Shown piece after piece: positions 17,501 to 27,400 of a stretch of 63,299 nucleotides of DNA. Origin of the DNA: Bacillota bacterium (GTDB lineage: Bacteria; Bacillota; Clostridia; Acetivibrionales; DSM-1351); NCBI GenBank assembly GCA_023416275.1, contig JAEZIB010000056.1, positions 1 to 63,299 of the forward strand. The letters are read 5' to 3'. The notes under the pieces are model-generated. The model did no database searches and was not told where the DNA came from. It worked only from the letters and a program-made list of their open reading frames with translations. Position numbers and translations under genes: made by a program. Position 1 is the stretch's first letter, and each line of letters begins with the position of its first letter.

Positions 17501-20500
17501 TGCAGTTGATTTAAGCTTGTGGGATTATACTGCAAATGAAAATTACTATAGTCTAAATGGCTATAAAGGAGACATTATAGATGGTAAAATTGTTGGCAGT
17601 GTACCAGCTATTATAAGTGGGAAAGCCGTTACAGTAATGTCAAATACCTTTAAGGGGTGTACAGGACTAATTCTAGCCCCCGAAATACCGAATAGTGTAA
17701 CGAATATGGTTGGAACTTTTGCTGGTTGTACAGGACTGACGCAAGCCCCTGTAATACCAAATAGTGTAACGAGTATGTATGAAACCTTTTATGGTTGTAC
17801 AGGGTTGACGCAAGCCCCCGAGATACCAAATAGTGTAACAGATATGTATGGTGCATTTATGGGTTGTACAAATTTAACTGGTAATGTATTTATACCACAA
17901 AAAGTGACTGATTTATCAAATGTTTTTAATGATACATCTAAGCCTATAACTATGATATATTCATCAAATAACACAGTAGCTGCTTCATACGAAGCTCCAT
18001 CTAATGTTACTAAGGCAGTAGATTCAGTCTCGCCAGAAATATCCAGCGTAACTGGTGGAGATACATCTGATGTAACAATCAATGCAACTGACAATTATCA
18101 AATAAATAGTTATGCAGTAACAACTTCTGATGCTGCTCCAACTACAGGCTGGAAATCGTCAAATGTGTTTTCAAGCTTGATTGATGGTACATATTATGCA
18201 TGGGCGATGGATAGCGTAGGAAATATAAGTGCAAGCAAAGCTTTTGAGTATCCTCTTGCTTTAAGTACAGATGGAAATGCAGTTGATTTGAGTTTATGGG
18301 ATTATAATGATAATGGAAATTCTTATAGTCTAAATGGCTATAAAGGTGACATTGTAGATGGTAAAATTGTTGGCAGTGTACCAGCTATGATAAATGGCAA
18401 AGCCGTTACAGTAATATCAAATACCTTTAAGGGGTGTACTGAATTAATCCAAGCTCCTGAACTTCCAAATAGTATTACCGATATGTCCAGTACTTTTTCA
18501 GGTTGTACAGGTTTAATCCAAATTCCACAAATTCCAGATGGTGTAACAAATATGAGCTATACCTTCAAGGACTGTACTGCATTAACCCAGCTACCTGAGC
18601 TTCCAAATAGTATTACCAATATGTCTGGAATCTTTTATGGTTGTACAGGACTAAAGCAAGCACCCGAAATTCCAGATAGTGTAGCCAATATGGAGTATGC
18701 TTTTTCCGGCTGTAAAGGTTTATTGCTTGCACCACAGCTTCCAGATGGTGTAACTAATATGAGGTATGCTTTTAACGGCTGTACGGGGTTAACGCAGCTA
18801 CCTGAGCTTCCCAAAAGTGTGACAACTATTAATCATGCTTTCTCTAGCTGTACAGCATTAACCCAGCCACCTGAAATCCCAGTTGGTGTGACAGATATGA
18901 ATGCTGCATTTGCAAGATGTACTAAGCTGACCCAAACACCACAAATACCGGATAGTGTAAAAGATATGTCTTATGCTTTTTATATGTGTACAGGCTTAAC
19001 TCAAATGCCTGAAATACCAAATAGCGTAACAGATATGAAGTACACTTTTTCAGGTTGTACCAAGTTAACAGGAGACATATTTATTCCAAAATCAGTTATT
19101 AGAATGTTAAATATTTTCATAAATACATCTAAGCCTATAACCATGATTTATTCATCAAATAATACAGTGGCAGCTTCAGCAGAAGTTCCTCCCAATGTTG
19201 CTAAAGTAGTAGATTCTGTTTTGCCAGAAATATCTACTATCACTGTGACAAGTGGAGCAATAACGATAAATGCAACTGACAATTATAGCGTAGAAAAGTA
19301 TGCTTTAACCACTTCTGATACTGTTCCAACTACAGGTTGGCAGTCATCAAATGAGTTTGCAAATATGTCTGATGGCAGGTATTATGCATGGGCAATGGAT
19401 AGAGTGGGGAATGTAAGTGCAGGAAAAGCTTTTATGTATTCTAAAGATGTTGGTGTAGATGTTGCTGTGGGCAAGGATGGAAATGCAGTTGATTTGAGTT
19501 TATGGGATTATACTGATAATGGGGATACCTATAGTTTAGACAGATATGCAGGCAGTATTGTAGGTGGTAAAATAATTGGCAGTGTACCAGCTATGATTAA
19601 CGGAAAACCAGTAACAGTAATGTCAAATACCTTCAAGGACTGTACAAGATTAACCCAGCTACCTGAGCTTCCAAATAGTATTACCAATATGTCTGGAATC
19701 TTTTATGGTTGTACAGGACTAAAGCAAGCACCCGAAATTCCAGATAGTGTAGCCAATATGGAGTATGCTTTTTACGGCTGTAAAGCATTGACACAAGCAC
19801 CTGAGCTTCCAGCTGGTGTAACTAATATGACATATACCTTTTATGGATGTACAGGTCTAACCCAAGCGCCAGTGCTTCCAAGTAGTATAACAACTATAAA
19901 TCATACTTTTTCTAGCTGTACAGCTTTGACCCAGCTACCAGAAATACCAAATGGTGTGACGGATATGAATGCTGCCTTTGCGAAATGTATTAATCTGACC
20001 CAACCACTACAAATACCTGATAGTGTAATAGATATGTCTTATGCTTTTTATATGTGTACAGGCTTAACCCAAATGCCTAAAATACCAAATAGTGTAACAG
20101 ATATGAGATACACTTTTTCAGGCTGTACCAACTTGACAGGAGACATATTTATTCCAAATTCAGTAATCAGAATGTTAAATATTTTCACAAATACATCAAT
20201 GCCTATAACTATGAAATATTCATCAGATAATACAGTGGCGGCTTCAGCAGAAGTTCCAGCAAATGTTACTAAGGTAATAGATACACTAGAACTTCTTGAT
20301 GGAACAATTATAAATATGGATAATCCTGTTATTGAAGTTTATGGAAACAATGTTAAAATCACTAATGGTGATACTACACCTTCAAGTACAGATTACACCG
20401 ACTTTGGAAGCACTATAGTGGAAGGTGGAGCAGTAATCAGAGAATTTACAATAAAAAATAATGGGAATACTACATTAGTTTTGTCAGGAACATCACCATA

Positions 20501-21041
20501 CATAACATTATCAGGTACAAATGCATCAGATTTTTCAGTTGTAACGGGTTCTGCTATTTCCTTAAATAGTGGAGAAACTGCTATCTTTTCGATCAAATTT
20601 GATCCTAGTTCTTCTGGAACCAAAAATGCAAGGATAACCATTGCTAATAATGATGGTAGCAACAATCCTTTTGTATTTGATATTAATGGAGAAGGAATCA
20701 CTACTGCACCATCAGAAGTAGCCTCATCAGAACTATCAGAAGCAACCTCATCAGAACCGTCAGAAGCACTCTCATCAGAACCATCAGAAGCAGCCTCATC
20801 AGAGCCGTCAGCACCACGAAACTCGACTACTCCAGCAATGAAGATTCAGTCTATAATCTGTTCTATGTGGAAAAATGGTGTGTTTTATGGTGATTCTGCT
20901 ACTGGAACTAAAGATGCAGATGGAAATTTTGTTACAACAGGAAAGTTCACTCCGGATATGGCAGGAGATTGGACATTGAATGTTAAGATTGGCAATACGG
21001 TTTCTAATACAATAGCATTTAAAGTGTTGCCCTCACCCTAA
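14511..21041 (+). CDS. Giant secreted BspA/LRR_5-like repeat protein (no SLH)
   Basis: A secreted surface or matrix protein of 2,176 aa. A signal peptide (to about VYAADAG, residue 37) is followed by four modules. Each module has a cap of the form GTDGNAVDLSLWDY with DGKIVGSVPA, then 23-residue repeats of pattern TF-x-GC-TGL-x-QAPEIPNSVT, then an Ig-like segment ending YYAWAMD-GVGN. The first repeat block (about residues 87-850) has about 33 units; later blocks are shorter. Near residues 1938-2063 lies an ASPM/Hydin-like domain, then a Ser-Glu-Pro linker and a final beta domain. No SLH or sortase signal is seen, so it is released or held by partners. The start is ATG 14511 or TTG 14496. The role is unknown; adhesion or biofilm is a guess. 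Confidence 0.85.
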   Translation: MGANRRFRFTKRFLSFALVIMLIFTMIPIDKVYAADAGIGTDGKAVDLILWKYTLKGDTYCLDKYVGSIVDGKIVGCVPATINGKAVMEMNSTFRDIKSLAQAPQIPSSVKYMYSTFYDCTGLNQAPEIPSGVTNMKGTFLGCSSLTQAPEIPNSVTYLEHTFYGCKGLMQVPEIPNSVTYMYATFYGCTRLMQVPEMPNSVTSMTRTFQGCTGLTQAPEIPNSVTDLSETFGGCTGLTQAPEIPNSVINMSETFEGCTGLTQAPKIPNSVTNMCSTFYGCIGLTQAPEIPNSVTDLRYTFYGCKGLTRAPEIPKSVTDMTRTFSSCTGLTQATKIPNSVTNMDYTFSGCSGLTQAPEILNSVNSMSSTFEGCTGMTQTPVIPNSVTNMYRTFSGCTGLTQAPKIPNSVTSMPETFSYCTGLTQVPEIPNSVTNMYRTFSGCTGLTQAPKIPNSVTSLPETFSYCTGLTQVPEIPNSVTSMSETFSGCTGLTQVSEIPNSVTSMSETFSGCTGLTQAPEIPNSVTSMSRTFDGCTGLTQAPEIPNSVTNMDSTFWCCTSLTQAPEIPNSVTNMYSTFRGCTGLTQAPKIPNSVTSMSETFSGCTGLTQAPEIPNSVTSMFATFCYCTGLAQAPEIPNSVTSMSSTFEGCTGLTQAPKIPDSVKDMGFTFSYCTGLTQAPEIPNSVTHMTYTFHACIGLTQAPQIPNSVTRMGGTFKGCTGLTQVPEIHNNVTNMDQTFEGCTGLTQAPKLPNSVETMGYTFSGCTGLTQAPEIPNSVTYLSGTFSGCTGLTQAPEIPNSVTYLSGTFYGCTGLMQVTEIPNSVTNMSSAFSGCTGLMQAPEIPNSVTDMYKSFEGCTNLTGNVFIPRKVTTLSGVFKDTSKPITLIYSSNNTVAASYEAPANVTKVVDSASPEISSVTGGDTSSATINALDNYQIHSYAVTTSDAVPTAGWQSSNVFSITSDGTYYAWAMDGVGNVSIGKAFVYPQDFDVALGTDGNAVDLSLWDYTANENYYSLNGYKGDIIDGKIVGSVPAIISGKAVTVMSNTFKGCTGLILAPEIPNSVTNMVGTFAGCTGLTQAPVIPNSVTSMYETFYGCTGLTQAPEIPNSVTDMYGAFMGCTNLTGNVFIPQKVTDLSNVFNDTSKPITMIYSSNNTVAASYEAPSNVTKAVDSVSPEISSVTGGDTSDVTINATDNYQINSYAVTTSDAAPTTGWKSSNVFSSLIDGTYYAWAMDSVGNISASKAFEYPLALSTDGNAVDLSLWDYNDNGNSYSLNGYKGDIVDGKIVGSVPAMINGKAVTVISNTFKGCTELIQAPELPNSITDMSSTFSGCTGLIQIPQIPDGVTNMSYTFKDCTALTQLPELPNSITNMSGIFYGCTGLKQAPEIPDSVANMEYAFSGCKGLLLAPQLPDGVTNMRYAFNGCTGLTQLPELPKSVTTINHAFSSCTALTQPPEIPVGVTDMNAAFARCTKLTQTPQIPDSVKDMSYAFYMCTGLTQMPEIPNSVTDMKYTFSGCTKLTGDIFIPKSVIRMLNIFINTSKPITMIYSSNNTVAASAEVPPNVAKVVDSVLPEISTITVTSGAITINATDNYSVEKYALTTSDTVPTTGWQSSNEFANMSDGRYYAWAMDRVGNVSAGKAFMYSKDVGVDVAVGKDGNAVDLSLWDYTDNGDTYSLDRYAGSIVGGKIIGSVPAMINGKPVTVMSNTFKDCTRLTQLPELPNSITNMSGIFYGCTGLKQAPEIPDSVANMEYAFYGCKALTQAPELPAGVTNMTYTFYGCTGLTQAPVLPSSITTINHTFSSCTALTQLPEIPNGVTDMNAAFAKCINLTQPLQIPDSVIDMSYAFYMCTGLTQMPKIPNSVTDMRYTFSGCTNLTGDIFIPNSVIRMLNIFTNTSMPITMKYSSDNTVAASAEVPANVTKVIDTLELLDGTIINMDNPVIEVYGNNVKITNGDTTPSSTDYTDFGSTIVEGGAVIREFTIKNNGNTTLVLSGTSPYITLSGTNASDFSVVTGSAISLNSGETAIFSIKFDPSSSGTKNARITIANNDGSNNPFVFDINGEGITTAPSEVASSELSEATSSEPSEALSSEPSEAASSEPSAPRNSTTPAMKIQSIICSMWKNGVFYGDSATGTKDADGNFVTTGKFTPDMAGDWTLNVKIGNTVSNTIAFKVLPSP
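14770..17070 (+). repeat. Tandem 69-bp repeats coding for 23-residue LRR units
   Basis: About 33 units of 69 bp, each carrying a variant of ACCAAATAGTGTAAC and GGTTGTACAGG. Units at about 15942, 16011 and 16284 are the same over most of their length. A two-unit block (138 bp) starting at 15675 is repeated almost exactly from 15813. Length changes in whole units keep the reading frame. Confidence 0.9.
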
Positions 21042-21145
21042 AATTGGGATAATTGGTAACACAGACAATATAAAGATATGAAAACATATACTAGATTTAA
21101 AGCAATATCATAATAAACTAATATTTTACATCAAGTTTTTAATAG

Positions 21146-21184
21146 AGCTGGAATAGCCTAATATCAGGGCTTATTTCAGCTTTA
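21146..21184 (+). terminator. Intrinsic terminator after giant protein 1
   Basis: AGCTGGAATAGCC (21146-21158) pairs imperfectly with GGCTTATTTCAGCT, followed by a T-rich stretch (TTTATTTATA). It lies about 105 nt after the stop. Confidence 0.65.
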
Positions 21185-21350
21185 TTTATATAATCGTAAG
21201 AGTTCAAGTTCTTCCTTAAGTGGTGAAGTAAACATGTTTTTGTAAAATATAGAGAAGATCTTATGAAGCATCATGAAGTTTTTATTAAATATATAAAATT
21301 ATGGTATAACATGATAAAATTATAAAAAATATAATATTTTATAATAAATT

Positions 21351-21405
21351 AAGGAGGGGTTGACATAGAGATATTGAGTAAAAATATCTCTTGTCAGTAA
21401 AAACT
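21351..21405 (+). promoter_or_regulatory. SD-hairpin-start leader of giant protein 2
   Basis: AAGGAGGGG (21351-21359), then a 13-pair hairpin 21362-21375 with 21383-21395 (one bulged T at 21366), then 10 nt to ATG 21406. It is homologous to 14457-14510; the loop and one pair have changed while the stem is kept. In-frame TTG 21391 lies within the 3' arm. Confidence 0.6.
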
Positions 21406-24400
21406 ATGGGAGAGAATAGAAGATTTAGATTTTCAAAAAGGTTGTTAAGCTTTGCTATGGTAATTATGCTTATTTTTACGATGATTCCAATTGACAAAGT
21501 GTATGCAGCAGATGTAGGTATAGGTACAGATGGAAATACTGTAGATTTAAGTTTGTGGAATTACACTGCCAATGGAGATACTTATTCTCTGTATGAATAT
21601 AAAGGAAGCATCGTAGATGGTAAAATTGTTGGATGTGTTCCCACTAACATAAATGGAAAACCTGTTATAGTAATGACTAGAACATTTACACCTTGTCAAA
21701 GCCTAACACAAGCGCCAAAATTACCAAATGGTGTTATAGAGCTGAACAATACTTTTGTAAATTGTATAGGACTAACGCAGGCACCTGAAATACCAAATAG
21801 TGTAAAGATTATGTCTGGAACCTTTATGGGTTGTACAGGCCTAACGCAGGCGCCCATAATACCAGACAATGTGACAAATATTTCTGGAGCATTTAATCGC
21901 TGTACAGGTATGACAAAAGCACCGAAAATACCAAACAGTATCACAAAAATGTTCATGGCATTTTTTGGTTGTACTGGATTAACAGAAGCACCAGAGATAC
22001 CAAACAATGTTATAGATATTAGAATGACCTTTTCTGGTTGTACAGGGCTAACAAAAGCCCCATTGATACCAAGTAGTGTAACCGATATGACTAGTACTTT
22101 TTATGGATGTACAAATTTAACGGGCAATGTATTTGTACCAGAAAAAGTAACTGCTTTGACAGATGTTTTTAGTGATACAACTAAGCCAATAACTATGATA
22201 TATTCCTCAAATAACACAGTAGCAGCATCATATGTAGCTCCAGCTAATGTTACAAAGGTGGTAGATTCACTTTCACCCCAAATATCTAGTGTAACTATTG
22301 GAAATACATCAAATGTAACAATCAATGCAATTGATAATTATCAAAGTCTCAGTTATGCTATAACAAATACTGATACTGCTCCAACTTCAGGTTGGCAATC
22401 CTCAAATGTATTTTCTATTACATCTGATGGTATATATTATGCATGGGCAATTGATGGCGTGGGAAAAATAAGTGCAAGCAAAGCTTTTGCATATCCCAAA
22501 GCGTTAGATACAGATGGAAATATAGTTGATATGAGTTTATGGACGTATACTGCTAATGGAGATACTTATAGTTTAAATGGGTATAAAGGTAGTATCTTAG
22601 ATGGTAAAATAGTTGGCAGTGTGCCTGCTGTTATAAATGATAAGCCTGTTACAGCAATGTCAAATACCTTTAAGGGATGTACAGTCTTAACCCAAGCCCC
22701 CAAACTTCCTAATAGTGTACTCAATATGTCCGGAACCTTTGAAGGCTGCACAGGACTAACACAAGCCCCAGAGACACCAAGTAGTGTAACCAATATGGAG
22801 TATGCTTTTTCTGGCTGTAAAGCACTAACCCAAGCACCACAGCTTCCAGCTGGTGTAACTAATATGAGATATACCTTTAATAACTGTACTGCGTTAACAC
22901 AAGCACCAGTGCTACCAAGTACTGTAACAACGATAAATCATACCTTCTCCGGCTGTTCAGCTTTGACCCAAACACCCGAAATACCAGCTGGTGTAACAGA
23001 TATGAACGCTGCTTTTTCCAAATGTACAAAGCTGACCCAAACGCCACAAATACCTGATAGTGTAATAGATATGTCTTATGCTTTTTATATGTGCACTGGG
23101 TTAACCAGCGTACCAGTGATACCAAATGGAATTAAAAATATGAGTTATACTTTTTATGGATGTACAAAATTAACAGGAAACTTATTTATCCCAAACTCAG
23201 TAATCAAAATGTCATATGTTTTCACAAATACAGCAATGCCGATAACCATGATATATTCGTCAAATAATACCGTAGCAGCATCAACCGTAGTTCCATCCAA
23301 TGTTACTAAAGCAGTAGACTCAGCTTCACCAGAAATATCTAGTGTTACTGAGTTGGACGGAACAATAACAGTAAATGCAACAGACGATTATAGTGTAGAG
23401 AAGTATGCCTTAACTACATCAAGTACTGTTCCATCTACAGGCTGGCAGACATCAAATGAATTTACAAATATGCCTGATGGCAGGTATTATGCATGGGCAA
23501 TGGATAGAGTAGGAAATGTAAGCGCTTGTAAAGCTTTTGCGTTTCCACAGGCTATTGCTGTAGGTACAGATGGAAATACAGTTGATTTGCTATTGTGGGA
23601 TTTTACTGATAACGGGGATACATATAGTTTAGATGGATATGCTGGCAGTATTATAGATGGTAAAATTGTTGGCAGTGTACCTGCTACTATAAACGGAAAA
23701 CCAGTTACAGTAATGTCAAATACCTTTAAAGGGTGTATAGGTCTAATCCAAGCGCCAGAACTACCAAATAGTGTAACCAATATTTCTGGAATCTTTGAAG
23801 GTTGTATAGGCTTAACCCAAGCGCCACAAATATCAAATGGTGTAACCAATATGGAGTCTGCTTTTTCTGGTTGTAAAGGACTAACACAAGCACCACAAAT
23901 CCCAGCTAGTGTGATAAATATGAGATATACCTTCAATAACTGTACAGCATTGACTCAAGCACCAGTGCTGCCAATTAGTGTGACAACTATAAATCACACC
24001 TTCTCTGGTTGTTCAGCCTTAACCCAAGCTCCTAAAATTCCCAATGGTGTGACAGATATGAACGCTGCTTTTTCCAAATGTACAAAGCTGACCCAAACAC
24101 CACAAATACCTGATAGTGTAATAGATATGTCTTATGCCTTTTACATGTGTACAGGCTTAACTCAAATGCCTGTAATATCAAATAGTGTAACGGATATGAA
24201 GTACACTTTTTCAGGTTGCATAAATTTAACAGGAGGTATATTAATTCCGAAATCAGCAATAAGAATTACAAGTATTTTTGCAAATACAGTAATGCCGATA
24301 ACTATGATATATTCGTCAAATAATACGCTAGCTGCTTCAGCTGTAGTTCCGTCCAATGTTACTAAAGCAGTAGATTCTGATATGCCAGAAATAACTAGTG

Positions 24401-27400
24401 TTACTGAGAGTGATGGAACTATAGTAATAAATGCAACTGACAATTATAGCGTGGCGAAGTATGCCATAACTACATCCAATACTGCTCCATCTACAGGCTG
24501 GCAGACATCAAAGGAATTTGCAAATATGACTGATGGTAGGTATTATGCATGGGCAATGGATAGTGTGGGTAATGTAAGTGCAGGAAAAGCATTTATGTAT
24601 CCACAAGCTGTTAGCGTTGATGTTGCTATAGGTACAGATGGAAATACAGTTGATTTGAGCTTATGGGATTTTACTGGTAAGGGAGAAACCTATAGCTTAG
24701 ATAGCTATGCAGGCAGTATTTTAGATGGTAAAATTCTTGGCAGTGTGCCGACTACTATAAATGGAAAACCTGTTACGGCAATGTTAAATACCTTTAAGAA
24801 TTGTACAGGTCTAATCCAAGCGCCAGAACTTCCGAATAGTGTAACCAATATATCTGGGATTTTTGAAGGCTGTATAGGCTTAACCCAAGCGCCACAAATA
24901 CCAAATGGTGTAACCATTATGGAGTATGCTTTTTCTGGCTGTAAGTCCTTAACCCAAGTACCACAGCTTCCAGCCGGTGTAATAAATATAAGATATACCT
25001 TCAATAACTGTACAGCGTTAACTCAAGCACCAGTGCTGCCAAGTAGTGTGACAACTATAAATCACACTTTCTCTGGATGCTCAGCTTTAACCCAAGCTCC
25101 TAAAATTCCCAATGGTGTGACAGATATGAACGCTGCTTTTTCCAAATGTACAAAGCTTACCCAAACACCACAAATACCTTATAGTGTAATAGATATGTCG
25201 TATGCCTTTTACATGTGTACAGGCTTAACTCAAATGCCTGTAATACCAAATAGTGTAACAGATATGAAATATACTTTTTCTGGCTGTACTAGTTTAACGG
25301 GTAACATATTTATTCCTAAATCAGTAATCAGAATGTCAAATGTTTTCACAAATACAGCAATGCCGATAACTATGATATATTCAGCAGATAATACTACCGC
25401 AAGCTCGTATACTGCACCAGCAAATATTACAAAGGTTATAGATACACAGGATGTTACTAATATAGCTGTCTCAGTTGACGATACTACAGTTGATGAAGCT
25501 GGTGGAACTGCTACATTCACAGTTAATCTATCAGAAACCTTCAGCAGTGATATTACAGTATACTATGTTACTTCAGACAATACTGCAACATTAGGTGATT
25601 ACACAAGCACTTCAGGTATATTGACTATTCCAGCAGGCAGTAAAACTGCAAACATTACAGTTCCTGTAACTAATGATACTGATTATGAAAAAAGTGAAAG
25701 CTTTTATTTGAATTTAACAAATGCAAGTTTAGGTGTTATTACAGATAATCAAGGAGAAGGTATAATTAATGATAATGATAGCCCGCCCGCTGTAAGCTTG
25801 AGTGTATCTGACAGCAGCTTTTCAGAAAAGGGTGGCACAAGCACAATTACAGCTACATTATCAAATAAATCGTATCAAGATGTAACAGTTAATCTAGACT
25901 ATTCAGGTACAGCAATTATTGGGACAGATTACATTACTTCGGGCAGTGCAATAGTTATACCTGCAGGATGCTTATCCAATTCAATTACATTGGCAGCTAT
26001 AGACAATATGGTATATACAGGTGATAAAACTGTAATTTTAGCAATATCAAGTGTAGAAAATGGAATAGAAGAAGGTACACAGCAACAGACAATAACTATT
26101 AAAGAAAATGATACAAGCTCTCACTTGTCCAGTCTTGAGATAAGTAGCGGTGCGCTTACGCCAGCATTTGTACCTGCTACACTGGATTATACTGTTCCCA
26201 AAGTTCCATACAGCACAACAAATGTTGTTGTTTCTGCAGTAGCGGTAGATCCTACATCAACAATTAAGGTGAATGGTGTCGTAATGACAAGCGGGCAGAG
26301 TACAGTCAATCTGAATGTTGGTGTCAATACCATAAACGTATTGGTAACGGCATTAGATGGTGAAACTACAAAGAATTATACCATTACGGTGGTAAGAGTA
26401 GCTAGTTCATATTTGTCAGGATTAAGTGCTCAGGTTGGTGGAGCTAACATGGCTTGGACTGAACTAATGCCAACACCTTTTATTAAGACGACTACAAGCT
26501 ATACATTTAATGAAGGCTTTGATGCAGAGAATATAAAAATTACTCCTACGCCTGAAGAGTCAGATGCTATAGTTGAAATACGCGTAAATGATTCTTCTGT
26601 AGGCAGTGAAGCATTAACAGCATTGAAGGTAGGGCAAAATACTGTTACTGTTACTGTAACAGCAGCAGGAGGAACACTTGTGACAACTTATACTTTATGT
26701 ATTACAAGGGCTGGCAGTACATATTTAAGTGCAATTTCATGTACAAGAGGACCAGCAACCCCTGAAATTTCAAAAAATCCACCATATAACTATACACTTA
26801 AAGCAGGAATAACAGCAGCAACTACAACTATAACATTGACAGCCGAAGATGCTATATCGACTACTATTACTTTACAGGTAGATGCAAATACTTATTCAAG
26901 TACAAATGGTACGTTGGTGGTTCCAAGCGTTCCTACAGCATCTAATCCTGGAAGAATTGTTACTGCAACTGTTTCATCTTCTACTGGTGTTCCATCAACC
27001 GTATATACAATATCAGTAGTAAGAGTAAATCCTGCAAAGGTAATAACAGCCTTTAACCTTAATGGGTTAACTCCAAAAGTAATCGGAACTGTAAATGAAG
27101 CAAGCAAAACAATAGCTTTAACAGTACCATATGGAACAGATTTAACTGAATTGGTACCTACCATAACTCATACAGGAGCAAGCATATCTCCAAATACAGG
27201 AGTGGTACAGAACTTTACAAACCCTATAGAATATACAGTAACAGCGGCAGATAGCTCAACACAGAAATATATTGTTACAGTAACAGTAGCAGCAAATGAA
27301 TATACGCTAACCTACACAACAGGAACAGGCGGAACAATAACGGGAACAGCAACACAGACAGTAAGTAGTGGAGCAAATGGTTCAGCAGTAACAGCAACAC

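Noticed and set aside
14800..18094. Several antisense open frames of 60-124 codons opposite the giant repeat genes
   Set aside because: They are repetitive shadows of the 69-bp units, lack ribosome sites and have no family features.
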